The notes under the pieces were generated by a model. It saw nothing but the letters and a program-made list of their open reading frames with translations. It was not told the origin of the DNA and searched no databases. Below, one piece after another: positions 8,507-17,538 of a stretch of DNA of 64,000 nucleotides (position 1 is its first letter; every line of letters starts with the position of its first letter). The DNA lies in the NCBI RefSeq assembly GCF_007176755.1, contig NZ_BJTV01000005.1, positions 1 through 64,000 of the forward strand, read 5' to 3'. This DNA comes from Streptomyces sp. 1-11 (GTDB taxonomy: Bacteria; Actinomycetota; Actinomycetes; Streptomycetales; Streptomycetaceae). A program made the position numbers and the translations under genes.

Positions 8507-9289
8507 ATGAAGCGCATCACTCGCCCCGCACGTGCCTCGTTCACCTCACGGCCCGCGCTCCTCGGCGCCGCGGTGCTGCTCGCGCTGACCTCCGTCTCCG
8601 CCGCGTCCGCCAACGCGGGCCCCCGGCCGCTCGGGTTCACGGCCGTGGCCGCCGAGACGGCGCGGACCGCGCGGGTGGGGGCGCTGTTCGGGGCCGGCCG
8701 GGCCGGCGCGCTGGCCGGCGGGCACTTCTGCACCGCCTCGGTCGTGCACAGTCCGCAGCGCGACCTGATCGTCACCGCCGCCCACTGCGTGGCCGGCGCC
8801 GACGGCGGCGATCTGGTGTTCGTGCCGGGGTACCGGGACGGCAGGGCGCCGTACGGCGTGTGGCGGGTGGGGAGGCCGTACGTGCCGTACGGGTGGGTGA
8901 ACGGGCAGGACGAGGACAGCGACGTCGCCCTGGCGCACCTGGACGCGCTGGACGGCCGGAGGATCGAGGACGTGGTCGGGGCGAACCGGTTCCGGGCCGG
9001 GGCGGCCACCGGCGCCACCGCCGTGACGGTGACCGGCTACCCCGACTCCCTGGAGAAGCCGGTCAGCTGCACCAACAGGCCGGACCGGCGCGGCCCCGCC
9101 CAGCAGCGCATCGACTGCCCCGGCTTCCCGGGCGGCACCAGCGGCAGTCCGTGGACCGACGCCGACGGGCAGGTCGTCGGGGTGCTCGGCGGGCACGAGG
9201 AGGGCGGGGACACGGACGACGTCTCCTACAGCGTGGTGCTGCGCGATTCGGCGGCGGAGCTGTACCGGGAGGCCACGGCCGCGTTCTGA
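8507..9289 (+). CDS. Secreted trypsin-like serine protease
   Basis: A 260-residue S1-family protease. A signal peptide (about residues 1-36, ending near ASANAG) sends it out of the cell. The triad is complete: His93 in TAAHC, Asp139 in DSDVALAHL, Ser214 in GGTSGSPW; a Cys pair near each end could form disulfides. The start ATG 8507 follows GTGGGGG. It stands between the type IV-like operon and the wall hydrolase, and I do not recall it at this place in S. coelicolor, so it may be a lineage-specific insertion. The target protein is unknown. Confidence 0.88.
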   Translation: MKRITRPARASFTSRPALLGAAVLLALTSVSAASANAGPRPLGFTAVAAETARTARVGALFGAGRAGALAGGHFCTASVVHSPQRDLIVTAAHCVAGADGGDLVFVPGYRDGRAPYGVWRVGRPYVPYGWVNGQDEDSDVALAHLDALDGRRIEDVVGANRFRAGAATGATAVTVTGYPDSLEKPVSCTNRPDRRGPAQQRIDCPGFPGGTSGSPWTDADGQVVGVLGGHEEGGDTDDVSYSVVLRDSAAELYREATAAF

Positions 9290-9399
9290 GTGCGCGTCAC
9301 CCGCCGCACGCGCCGCCGTTCCCGTCGTTCCCCTGTGATTTGGCGACACTTCGGTCCGAACAGGACTGGAAATGGTGCGGCATGGGGGAGAGTTGGACC

Positions 9400-10401
9400 G
9401 TGCGGAAGGTATGGGTGCTCGGGGGTGCGGCGGTCGGGCTCGGCATGGGTTTCGTCATGCTGCTCGTCGTCGGTGTGTACGTGGTCGCCGGAAACCTCGT
9501 CAACGACGTCGCCACGGGTAGTCGCGGGCTCGCGAAGGGCGCCGTGCCGGCCGCCTACAAGCAGCTTGTGCAGCGGTGGGGCAACCTGTGCCCCGCGCTG
9601 AGCCCGGCGCTGCTCGCCGCCCAGCTCTACCAGGAGAGCGGATGGAACCCGACGGTCGTCAGCCCGGCCGACGCGCGCGGCATCGCCCAGTTCATCCCGA
9701 GCACCTGGGCGACCCACGGCATCGACGGCAACGGCGACGGCAGGCGTGACATCTGGGACCCGAATGACGCGATTCCGTCGGCCGCGTCGTACGACTGCGA
9801 ACTCGCCAAGTACGTCAAGGACGTTCCCGGGAACGTCTCCGACAACATGCTCGCCGCCTACAACGCGGGTGCGTACCGCGTCATCAGGTCCGGCGGGGTG
9901 CCCGCCATCAGCGAGACGCGGAACTACGTCAAGCGGATCCGCAGCCTGGAGGAGAGCTTCGCCGCCCCGGTCACCCGGCTCGACCCGAGCCGGCAGGCCG
10001 CGGGGGCCATCGCCTTCGCCCAGAGCAAGCTCGGCACGCCCTATCTCTGGGGCGGCAACGGCACCGCCGACCAGGGAGGACGCTTCGACTGCTCGGGTCT
10101 GACCAAGGCTGCGTACGAGAAGGTCGGCATCCCCCTGCCCCGGGTCGCCAACGACCAGTACAACGCCGGCCCGCACCCCTCCCGGGCCGAACTGCTGCCG
10201 GGCGATCTGGTGTTCTTCTCCGACGACCTCACCGACTCGCGGGCCATCCGGCACGTGGGCATCTACGTCGGCGGCGGGTACATGATCGACGCGCCGAGGA
10301 CGGGTGCCGTCATCCGGTTCGACCCCGTCGACACCCCCGACTACTTCGGCGCCACCCGGGTGACCGAAGATGGCGCAAAAGCACTCCCCACGGACGTGTG
10401 A
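9400..10401 (+). CDS. Membrane-anchored lytic transglycosylase/NlpC-P60 endopeptidase
   Basis: A 333-residue bifunctional peptidoglycan hydrolase. One N-terminal membrane helix (about 4-27) is followed by an SLT transglycosylase domain (about 45-180; catalytic Glu in YQESGWNP, then ARGIAQFIPSTWATHG) and an NlpC/P60 domain (about 215-325; Cys in FDCSGLTKAAY, His in RHVGIYVGGG). The same two-domain order is found in CwlT/Orf14 hydrolases that open the wall for Gram-positive conjugation systems, and the T4SS-like operon is 1.4 kb away. I prefer GTG 9400, since GGGGGAG ends nine bases before it; ATG 9382 would place that ribosome site inside the gene. Confidence 0.9.
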   Translation: MRKVWVLGGAAVGLGMGFVMLLVVGVYVVAGNLVNDVATGSRGLAKGAVPAAYKQLVQRWGNLCPALSPALLAAQLYQESGWNPTVVSPADARGIAQFIPSTWATHGIDGNGDGRRDIWDPNDAIPSAASYDCELAKYVKDVPGNVSDNMLAAYNAGAYRVIRSGGVPAISETRNYVKRIRSLEESFAAPVTRLDPSRQAAGAIAFAQSKLGTPYLWGGNGTADQGGRFDCSGLTKAAYEKVGIPLPRVANDQYNAGPHPSRAELLPGDLVFFSDDLTDSRAIRHVGIYVGGGYMIDAPRTGAVIRFDPVDTPDYFGATRVTEDGAKALPTDV

Positions 10402-10419
10402 ACCGAGCGTGAACCTGCC
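10398..10419. promoter_or_regulatory. Possible two-unit PHO box
   Basis: Two 11-base direct repeats, GTGAACCGAGC and GTGAACCTGCC. On the other strand they read GGTTCAC twice with an 11-base period, the core of Streptomyces PhoP sites. The site overlaps the stop of the wall hydrolase gene and precedes the PAP2 gene by about 210 bases. Only two units are present, so this is tentative. Confidence 0.35.
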
Positions 10420-10631
10420 CCCTGAGCTGCGGAGATGAGTCTCTCTTCGATAACGTCTGCGTGATCATTCGGTGGAGAGTGGAACGTATGGACGGAGGTC
10501 GTGCGTTCCTGTTGACGTAGCCGAGCGGACGTCAGTGCGGCAGTGCAGCGGATGCGGATCTACGAACCACGGGGAGCCGGAGCGACGCACACGAGGTGCG
10601 TCCGGGACTACGACGAAGGGGCCGCAGCACC

Positions 10632-11333
10632 ATGGCTGTACTCGCCGAATCCGGATCGAACCCCGACGTCGGCCTGCTGTACGACATCAACGGCCTGGCG
10701 AAGGACGCGCCGCACTGGTTCGACCGGGTCATGGAGTTCGTCGGTGAGTACGGGCTGCTGCTGGGCATGGTGCTGCTCGTGCTGTGGTGCTGGTGGTCCG
10801 TGCGGCGCCGGGGCGGCGAGGAGGCGGCCTCCTCGGTCGCGGCTCTCGTGTGGGCCCCGCTGGCGGCCGGGCTCGCGGTCCTGGTGAACGTGCCGATACG
10901 CGGTTTCGTCGAGCGGCCCCGCCCCTTCGTGGATCACCAGGGGCTGGACGTCCTCGTCTCCGGGAAGACGGACTTCTCCTTCGTCAGCGACCACGCGACG
11001 ATCACGATGGCGCTGGGGGTCGGGCTGTTCGTGGCCAACCGCCGCTTCGGTCTGGCCGGCATCGGCCTCGCGCTGCTGGAGGGCTTCTGCCGGGTCTACA
11101 TGGGCGTGCACTACCCGACCGACGTCGTCGGCGGATTCGCCCTGGGCACGGCGGTCGCGCTGCTGCTGTCGCCGCCCGCCATGGCGCTGCTGACCCCGCT
11201 GATGAAGGCCGTCGAACGGTCGGGGCGGGCGGGGTGGCTCGTGCGGAGCCGCTCCGCGGGACAGCAGCGGGGCGCCCTGTTCCCCGGCGCCCGCAAGGCG
11301 CTCGAGGCCGAGGAACGGGATCTGGCGGCTTAA
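10632..11333 (+). CDS. PAP2-family membrane phosphatase
   Basis: A 233-residue membrane protein with about five helices. The three phosphatase motifs are visible: RGFVERPRPF (motif 1), FVSDHATI in place of the usual PSGH (motif 2), and CRVYMGVHYPTDVVGG (motif 3, His and Asp). Such enzymes dephosphorylate lipid or undecaprenyl pyrophosphates on the outer face of the membrane. Start ATG 10632 follows AAGGGG by about ten bases. The 230-base upstream gap holds a possible PHO box but no other gene that I can see. The substrate is not decided by sequence. Confidence 0.85.
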   Translation: MAVLAESGSNPDVGLLYDINGLAKDAPHWFDRVMEFVGEYGLLLGMVLLVLWCWWSVRRRGGEEAASSVAALVWAPLAAGLAVLVNVPIRGFVERPRPFVDHQGLDVLVSGKTDFSFVSDHATITMALGVGLFVANRRFGLAGIGLALLEGFCRVYMGVHYPTDVVGGFALGTAVALLLSPPAMALLTPLMKAVERSGRAGWLVRSRSAGQQRGALFPGARKALEAEERDLAA

Positions 11334-11373
11334 CCGGGCGCCGGTGCACCCGGCGCCTGGCGCGGCCCGGCGG

Positions 11374-12933
11374 CTACAGGCCCTGCGCGTAGGAGAAGAA
11401 GCGGTCCGGGTCGTACTGCTTCTTCACCGTGCCGAGGCGTGCGGCCGCGTCCCCGTAGTAGGCCCGGCGCCAGTTCTTCAGGGTGGGGTCCGCGTAGTTC
11501 TGGTAGGCCGCGCCGGAGGCGTGCGGGGCCATGGCCTGGTGAGCCGACGTCAGCCAGGACTGCGCCGTGGCGCCGGAGGCCCCCGCGCCCCAGGAGGCGA
11601 TGTACTGCGCCAGCATGCGGGAGCGCCGGTGGACGAAGGCGGTCGCCGTGGGGGAGACCCGGTTGACCGCACCGCCGAGCGCGGTGAGGGCGATGCTGCC
11701 GGCGCCGCCGCGGACCGAGCCGATCTGCTTGAGCAGGGTCTGGACGCCCGCCGGGGACAGCGAGCGGTCGAAGAAGTCGGAGCGGGCCGCGTACGTCTCC
11801 CGGCCCAGCCTGCCCTGGGCGGAGCGGCCCGGGGTGGAGCCGGGCAGATGGCACTGGGCGTCGGCGGAGAAGGCGGAGCAGCCGGCGTAGATCTCCATGG
11901 CCTCCTCGTAGCCCCGGCGGCGCAGGGAGACCGAGGAGGCGTCCGCGCCCGCGCTGTGGGCCAGGCGGTCCACGGCGTTCTGCAGTTCGCCGTAGGTGCC
12001 CAGGGAGAAGCAGGACACCGAGACGGTGGGCGTCCTGCCCGGTGAGCAGGCCAGGTGCAGTGCGGACCAGATCTCGTCCGGCTGGGACGGGCCCCACTCC
12101 TGCCAGGCCCTGACGACCGCGGCCGCCCTGGACCAGGGCCACGCCAGGTACGCCGTCACCGCCTGCGGCGCCGGATGGGTCTTGAAGTGCAGCTCGGTGA
12201 CGACGCCGAAGTTGCCGTTGCCCGCGCCGCGCAGCGCCCAGAACAGGTCGGAGTGGTGGTGCGCGTCGGCGGTCACCTGGGTGCCGTCGGCGGTGACGAG
12301 CGTCGCCTGGGTGAGGCTGTCGCAGGTCAGGCCGTAGGCACGGGAGGCGACACCGTGACCGCCGCCGAGGACGAGGCCGGAGACGCCGACGGTGGGGCAG
12401 GAGCCGGCGGGTATGGTCACGCCCTTCGCGGCCAGCGCGCGGTAGACGTCGATCAGTTTGGAGCCGGCGCCGACCACCGCCTGCCCGCCGCTCACCCGGA
12501 CCCGGTTCAGCCGGGAGACGTCGAGGACGAGGCGGTTGTCGCCGGAGGAGTAGCCCGCGTAGGAGTGGCCGCCGTTGCGTATCGACACGCGTATGCCGTG
12601 GGCCGTCGCGTACGCCAGCGTCGTGCGGATGTCGGCGGTGTGGGCGACGTAGGCCACCGCGGCCGGTTTCAGGCCGTCGAAGCGGGTGTTGTAGAGCTGG
12701 TGGGCCGTCTTCCAGGCCGCGTCGCCGGGGCGCACCAGGGTGCCGTCCAGGTCGCGTGCGAGGGCGGCCCAGTTGGCGGCGGCGGCCTGGCTGGTGGTCT
12801 TCAGCGCCGTACCGGAGGATGAGGAGGAGCGTGCCGAGGATCGCGCGGAGGCGTCCGTGCCGGAACTGCAGCCTGCCAGCGCGGTGGTGGCCAGCGCGGC
12901 CGTACCGCCGGTGATGAACGTACGCCGTTCCAT
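11374..12933 (-). CDS. Secreted FAD-dependent oxidoreductase, berberine-bridge type lipoprotein
   Basis: A 519-residue protein. The N terminus MERRTFITGG has a twin-arginine start and a lipobox LAGC with Cys22, so it is probably exported folded and anchored as a lipoprotein. The FAD-binding PCMH domain (about 85-255) has His123 in RNGGHSYAG and Cys179 in AGSCPTVGVSG, the two residues that attach FAD covalently in BBE-like enzymes. The C-terminal BBE domain ends in NWRRAYYG and DPDRFFSYAQGL. Start ATG 12933 follows GGAAAGG. The substrate is unknown; family members oxidise sugars, alkaloids and other alcohols. Confidence 0.88.
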   Translation of the reverse strand: MERRTFITGGTAALATTALAGCSSGTDASARSSARSSSSSGTALKTTSQAAAANWAALARDLDGTLVRPGDAAWKTAHQLYNTRFDGLKPAAVAYVAHTADIRTTLAYATAHGIRVSIRNGGHSYAGYSSGDNRLVLDVSRLNRVRVSGGQAVVGAGSKLIDVYRALAAKGVTIPAGSCPTVGVSGLVLGGGHGVASRAYGLTCDSLTQATLVTADGTQVTADAHHHSDLFWALRGAGNGNFGVVTELHFKTHPAPQAVTAYLAWPWSRAAAVVRAWQEWGPSQPDEIWSALHLACSPGRTPTVSVSCFSLGTYGELQNAVDRLAHSAGADASSVSLRRRGYEEAMEIYAGCSAFSADAQCHLPGSTPGRSAQGRLGRETYAARSDFFDRSLSPAGVQTLLKQIGSVRGGAGSIALTALGGAVNRVSPTATAFVHRRSRMLAQYIASWGAGASGATAQSWLTSAHQAMAPHASGAAYQNYADPTLKNWRRAYYGDAAARLGTVKKQYDPDRFFSYAQGL

Positions 12934-13100
12934 GTCCGTCGCCTTTCCTCGGCTTCCCTGGAACGAGACGACGCCATGCGCACACGGGTTCCCGTCGCAC
13001 GCGGAAGAGCACCGAAGACGTGTCCGCGCGACACGGATGTCGGAACCTGCACGTGCTCTCCCCGTGAGCATTCCGTGACCTCACCGGGCCGACGGCAGGG

Positions 13101-13144
13101 GTTCACCCCTCGTTCACTTCCGGCCATCGGCGGCTTCACCTGTT
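13101..13144 (+). promoter_or_regulatory. PHO box array of pstS
   Basis: Four 11-base units in exact register: GTTCACCCCTC (13101), GTTCACTTCCG (13112), a poorly matching unit (13123) and CTTCACCTGTT (13134). Three carry the TTCAC core of PhoP-binding repeats. It lies about 110 bases before the pstS start, in the 323-base gap between the flavoprotein gene and pstS, and should mediate induction on phosphate starvation. Confidence 0.88.
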
Positions 13145-13256
13145 CTGCCTAATTTCGGCCTTACGCGGTGCTCGGGGCGGCCATGAACGCGCTCATGCAC
13201 CTTCGATGACTTCGCACGCCGCCGACTGCGGCGGCTCCTGGAAGGAACTCCCGAAA

Positions 13257-14384
13257 GTGAAGCTTCAGCGCAAGAACCGGCTGCGCGCCCTCTCGCTCGG
13301 TGCTGTCGCCGTCTCCGGCGCCCTGGCCCTGACGGCGTGCGGCTCCGACGACACGGGCAAGAAGACGACCGACGGTTCTTCGTCGTCGACCAGCGCCAGC
13401 TCCATCAAGTGCGACGGCGCCAAGGGCCAGCTCCTCGCCGACGGCTCCTCCGCGCAGAAGAACGCGATCGACGCCTGGGTGAAGAGCTTCTCGCAGGCCT
13501 GTGGCGTGCAGATCAACTACAAGGGCGGCGGCTCCGGCGCCGGTGTCACCGCGTTCACCCAGGGCCAGGTCGCCTTCGCCGGTTCCGACTCCGCGCTGAA
13601 GCCGGAAGAGGTCACCGCCTCCAAGAAGGTCTGCGCCGGCGGCCAGGGCATCGACCTGCCGATGGTCGGCGGCCCGATCGCCGTCGGCTACAACGTCCCG
13701 GGTGTGGACAACCTGGTCCTGGACGCGCCGACCCTCGCCAAGATCTTCGACAGCAAGATCACCAAGTGGAACGACCCGGCGATCAAGAAGCTGAACCCGT
13801 CGGCGAAGCTCCCCGACCTCAAGATCCAGCCGTTCCACCGCTCGGACGAGTCCGGCACCACGGACAACTTCACCAAGTACCTGATCGCCACCACCCCGGG
13901 CAACTGGAAGTACTCCGGCGGCAAGGCCTGGCAGGCCAAGGGCGGCCAGTCCGCTCCGCAGTCCGCGGGCGTGGCCCAGCAGGTGAAGCAGACCTCCGGC
14001 GCCATCGGCTACTTCGAGCTGTCCTACGTCTCGGACGGCATCAAGGCCGTCTCCATCGACACGGGCGCCAGCAAGCCGGTCGCGCCCAGCACCGAGAGCG
14101 CCACCGCCGACATCGCGGCCGCCAAGGTCGTCGGCACCGGCAAGGACCTGTCGCTCCAGCTCGACTACAAGACCAAGGCCGAGGGCGCCTACCCGATCAC
14201 CCTGGTCACGTACGAGATCGTCTGCGACAAGGGCAACAAGGCGGACAGCCTGCCCGCCACCAAGGCCTTCCTGCGCTACATCGCCAGCGAGGACGGCCAG
14301 AAGGTCCTCTCGGGCATCGACTACGCGCCCGTCCCTAACGAGATCATCGCCAAGGTCCGCACCACCATCGAGGGCCTGAGCTGA
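13257..14384 (+). CDS. pstS: Phosphate ABC transporter substrate-binding lipoprotein PstS
   Basis: A 375-residue phosphate-binding protein, anchored outside the membrane. The lipobox LALTACGS gives lipidation at Cys28. Phosphate-contact segments typical of PstS are visible: LLADGSSAQKNAIDAW, GGGSGAGVTAF, FAGSDSAL and RSDESGTTDNFTKYL. I start at GTG 13257, ten bases after AAGGA; upstream in-frame codons have no coding character. It is first in pstSCAB, behind a PHO box array. A strong hairpin separates it from pstC, which fits the higher amount of binding protein usually made. Confidence 0.97.
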   Translation: MKLQRKNRLRALSLGAVAVSGALALTACGSDDTGKKTTDGSSSSTSASSIKCDGAKGQLLADGSSAQKNAIDAWVKSFSQACGVQINYKGGGSGAGVTAFTQGQVAFAGSDSALKPEEVTASKKVCAGGQGIDLPMVGGPIAVGYNVPGVDNLVLDAPTLAKIFDSKITKWNDPAIKKLNPSAKLPDLKIQPFHRSDESGTTDNFTKYLIATTPGNWKYSGGKAWQAKGGQSAPQSAGVAQQVKQTSGAIGYFELSYVSDGIKAVSIDTGASKPVAPSTESATADIAAAKVVGTGKDLSLQLDYKTKAEGAYPITLVTYEIVCDKGNKADSLPATKAFLRYIASEDGQKVLSGIDYAPVPNEIIAKVRTTIEGLS

Positions 14385-14390
14385 TCCGAG

Positions 14391-14422
14391 TGCGGTCCGG
14401 CCCCCGCAGGGGCCGGACCGCA
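14391..14422 (+). terminator. pstS-pstC intergenic hairpin (partial terminator or processing stop)
   Basis: A perfect 14-bp stem with a four-base loop (CGCA), seven bases after the pstS stop and without a T-run. It should allow some read-through while protecting the pstS transcript end, raising pstS over pstCAB. Confidence 0.8.
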
Positions 14423-14520
14423 CCGTCCGGTGCACCGCCGCCCGGAGCCGCGCCGCCCCCGTCGGGCGTCCGGCTCCACCGAGCCGCCCACCGAAGCGGC
14501 TCCGCAGACCGGAGAACCCG

Positions 14521-15528
14521 ATGGACATATCGACACGGAAAACAGACTCGCTTCCGCCCAGCCCCCAGCCGACCCTGACCGAGCAGGCACGCAACGCCCG
14601 CGGCGCGAGCCGCCCCGGTGACCGCGTCTTCCTCGGCCTGTCCCGGGGCTCGGGCATCCTGCTGCTGGTGATCATGGCCGCGATCGCGGTCTTCCTCACC
14701 TACCGCGCCTCCCTCGCGATCAGCAAGGACCACGGCAACTTCCTGACCACCTTCGAGTGGAACACCAACCTCAACCCGCCGGTCTTCGGCATCGCGGTGC
14801 TGGCCTTCGGCACGATCGTCTCCTCGCTCGTCGCCATGGCCATCGCGGTCCCGGTCTCGGTCGCCATCGCGCTGTTCATCACGCACTACGCGCCGCGCAG
14901 GCTGGCCGGCCCGGTCGCGTACGTGATCGACCTGCTCGCCGCCGTGCCGTCCATCGTGTACGGCCTGTGGGGCGCGCTGGTCCTCGTGCCGCACATGACC
15001 GGCCTCTACGGCTGGCTGGACAGGTACCTCGGCTGGACCGGCGTCTTCGACTGGCAGGGCGGCGCCCCGCGCTCGATGCTCACCGTCGGCATCCTGCTCG
15101 CGATCATGATCCTGCCGATCATCACCAACGTGAGCCGTGAGGTCTTCCGGCAGGTCCCGCAGATGCACGAGGAGGCCGCGCTGGCCCTCGGCGCCACGCG
15201 CTGGGAGGTCATCCGCATGGCGGTGATCCCCTTCGGCCGGTCCGGCGTGATCTCCGCCTCGATGCTCGGCCTCGGCCGCGCCCTCGGCGAGACCATGGCC
15301 GTCGCCACCGTGCTCTCCCCGACCTTCGACATCCAGGCCAGCCTGCTCGACCCGGGCGGCGGCACCTTCGCCCAGAACATCGCCAGCAAGTTCAGCGAGG
15401 CGACGCAGGACGGCCGTGACGCGCTGATCGCCTCCGGTCTGGTCCTGTTCGTCATCACCCTGCTGGTCAACGGCGCGGCCCGGGCGATCATCGCCCGCCG
15501 CAAGGAGTACTCGGGGGCCAACGCATGA
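14521..15528 (+). CDS. pstC: Phosphate ABC transporter permease PstC
   Basis: A 335-residue inner-membrane permease with six predicted helices after a polar N terminus of about 45 residues. The coupling loop that touches PstB is seen as [19 protein letters not shown]. Start ATG 14521 follows GGAG by about seven bases. The stop overlaps the pstA start (ATGA), so the two permease subunits are translated together. With PstA it forms the high-affinity phosphate channel. Confidence 0.96.
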   Translation: MDISTRKTDSLPPSPQPTLTEQARNARGASRPGDRVFLGLSRGSGILLLVIMAAIAVFLTYRASLAISKDHGNFLTTFEWNTNLNPPVFGIAVLAFGTIVSSLVAMAIAVPVSVAIALFITHYAPRRLAGPVAYVIDLLAAVPSIVYGLWGALVLVPHMTGLYGWLDRYLGWTGVFDWQGGAPRSMLTVGILLAIMILPIITNVSREVFRQVPQMHEEAALALGATRWEVIRMAVIPFGRSGVISASMLGLGRALGETMAVATVLSPTFDIQASLLDPGGGTFAQNIASKFSEATQDGRDALIASGLVLFVITLLVNGAARAIIARRKEYSGANA

Positions 15529-16586
15529 GCACCGCCAGCCTCGCCGACAAGCACGCCGGCTCGCTGCGCGGCGCGAGCCTGCCGAAGTGGTCCCCCTGGG
15601 CCATCGCCGCCGGTTCCCTCGTGGTCGCGGTCGGCATCGGCCTCGCCGCCGGCCTGGACAGCAAGGTCCAGTGGGGTCTGATCGCCGCGATCCTGTTCAT
15701 CCTCGGCACGTTCGGCATCGCCGCCCGCGTCGAGGGCCGCCGCCAGGCCAGGGACCGCGTCGCCACCTCGCTCGTCTGGGTCGCCTTCCTGCTCGCCGTC
15801 GTCCCGCTGGTCTCCCTGATCTGGGTGACCGTGGCGCGCGGTGTGAAGGTCCTCGACCTCTACTTCCTGACCCACTCCATGGGGGTCGTCGCCGACTCCG
15901 AGCCGGGCGGCGGCATCTACGCGGCCATCATCGGCAGCCTGGAGCAGGTCGGCCTCGCCACCCTGATCGGCGCGCCGGTCGGCATCCTCACCGCGATCTA
16001 CCTGGTGGAGTACGGGCGCGGCAGGCTCGCCAAGTCCGTCACCTTCTTCGTCGACGTGATGACCGGCATCCCCTCGATCGTCGCGGGCCTGTTCATCCTC
16101 AGCCTGATGCTGATCTTCGAGATGCAGCCCTTCGGTTTCGCCGGCTCGCTCGCGCTGGCCATCCTGATGATGCCCGTCGTGGTCCGCTCCACCGAGGAGA
16201 TGCTCAAGCTCGTGCCGAACGAGCTGCGCGAGGCGTCGCTGGCGCTGGGCGTGCCGAAGTGGCGCACCATCCTCAAGGTGGTCCTGCCGACCTCGATCGG
16301 CGGCATCACCACCGGCGTCATGCTCGCCGTCGCCCGTATCGCGGGCGAGACCGCGCCGGTGCTGCTGCTGGTGTTCGGCAACCCCTTCATCAACAACAAC
16401 CCCTTCGAGGGCGCGCAGGCGTCGCTGCCGCTGTACATCTACCAGCAGTACTCGCAGAGCGCGGGCGCCAACGCGGCGTACGACCGCGCGTGGGCGGCCT
16501 CGCTCACGCTGATCGCCTTCGTGATGATCCTCAACATGGTGGCCCGGGGCATCGCCCGCTGGAAGGCCCCGAAGACCGGTCGCTAA
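15525..16586 (+). CDS. pstA: Phosphate ABC transporter permease PstA
   Basis: A 353-residue permease with an N-terminal pair of helices and the six-helix permease core. The EAA-type coupling loop is [20 protein letters not shown]. Its ATG overlaps the pstC stop by four bases. Near the end [13 protein letters not shown] and the TM-rich C terminus are typical of PstA. It pairs with PstC in the membrane. Confidence 0.96.
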   Translation: MSTASLADKHAGSLRGASLPKWSPWAIAAGSLVVAVGIGLAAGLDSKVQWGLIAAILFILGTFGIAARVEGRRQARDRVATSLVWVAFLLAVVPLVSLIWVTVARGVKVLDLYFLTHSMGVVADSEPGGGIYAAIIGSLEQVGLATLIGAPVGILTAIYLVEYGRGRLAKSVTFFVDVMTGIPSIVAGLFILSLMLIFEMQPFGFAGSLALAILMMPVVVRSTEEMLKLVPNELREASLALGVPKWRTILKVVLPTSIGGITTGVMLAVARIAGETAPVLLLVFGNPFINNNPFEGAQASLPLYIYQQYSQSAGANAAYDRAWAASLTLIAFVMILNMVARGIARWKAPKTGR

Positions 16587-16651
16587 GGCATCGATTGGCG
16601 GCTACCGCCGCATGGCGACCCCCTCAGCGACTGACTGGAAGTGAAGTAGTT

Positions 16652-17428
16652 ATGGCCAAGCGAATCGACGTGAGCGGACTCACCGCTTACTACGGCTCCC
16701 ACAAGGCGATCGAGGACATCTCGATGACGGTCGAGCCGCGCTCGGTGACGGCGTTCATCGGGCCGTCCGGCTGCGGCAAGTCGACGTTCCTGCGCACCCT
16801 GAACCGGATGCACGAGGTGACCTCCGGCGGCCGTGTCGAGGGCAAGGTGCTGCTGGACGACGAGGACCTGTACGGCGCCGGGATCGACCCGGTGTCGGTG
16901 CGGCGCGAGATCGGCATGGTGTTCCAGCGGCCGAACCCCTTCCCGACGATGTCGATCTTCGACAACGTGGCGGCGGGGCTGCGGCTGAACGGCAACTACA
17001 AGAAGTCCGAGCTCAGCGACATCGTGGAGAAGTCGCTGAAGGGCGCGAACCTCTGGAACGAGGTCAAGGACCGGCTGAACAAGCCCGGGTCCGGCCTGTC
17101 CGGCGGTCAGCAGCAGCGGCTGTGCATCGCGCGGGCGATCGCAGTGGAGCCGAAGGTGCTGCTGATGGACGAGCCCTGCTCGGCCCTGGACCCGATCTCC
17201 ACGCTCGCCATCGAGGACCTGATCGGTGAGCTGAAGGAGCGCTTCACGATCGTCATCGTGACGCACAACATGCAGCAGGCGGCCCGCGTGTCGGACCGTA
17301 CGGCGTTCTTCAACCTGGCGGCGGTCGGCCAGCCCGGCCGGCTGATCGAGATCGACGACACCGAGCGGATCTTCTCCAACCCGTCGGTGCAGGCCACGGA
17401 GGACTACATCTCCGGGCGCTTCGGGTAG
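16652..17428 (+). CDS. pstB: Phosphate ABC transporter ATPase PstB
   Basis: A 258-residue ABC ATPase. Walker A GPSGCGKS is at 37-44, the signature is [14 protein letters not shown], Walker B is [12 protein letters not shown] and the switch His lies in [11 protein letters not shown]. The [16 protein letters not shown] segment is specific to PstB. It begins 65 bases after pstA with GGAAGTGAAG upstream, and is the last gene of the operon, followed by a strong terminator. It drives phosphate uptake through PstCA. Confidence 0.97.
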   Translation: MAKRIDVSGLTAYYGSHKAIEDISMTVEPRSVTAFIGPSGCGKSTFLRTLNRMHEVTSGGRVEGKVLLDDEDLYGAGIDPVSVRREIGMVFQRPNPFPTMSIFDNVAAGLRLNGNYKKSELSDIVEKSLKGANLWNEVKDRLNKPGSGLSGGQQQRLCIARAIAVEPKVLLMDEPCSALDPISTLAIEDLIGELKERFTIVIVTHNMQQAARVSDRTAFFNLAAVGQPGRLIEIDDTERIFSNPSVQATEDYISGRFG

Positions 17429-17480
17429 TCCCAGATCCCCTCGCGGTGCTGCATGGCGGTGCCACCGCGAGGACGCAAAA

Positions 17481-17514
17481 GGGCCCGCCCCCGGCAATCC
17501 CCGGGGGCGGGCCC
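17481..17514. terminator. Bidirectional terminator between pstB and pit
   Basis: A perfect 14-bp GC-rich stem (GGGCCCGCCCCCGG and its complement) with a six-base loop, preceded by AAAA. It lies between the convergent pstB and pit genes and can serve both. Confidence 0.85.
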
Positions 17515-17538
17515 GATCGCGTTCTCGGGGCCGGCCGG

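Noticed and set aside
832..10401. An integrative conjugative element carrying the T4SS-like genes
   Set aside because: No integrase, relaxase, replication initiator, excisionase, tRNA target or flanking direct repeats are visible, and base composition does not change at the edges.
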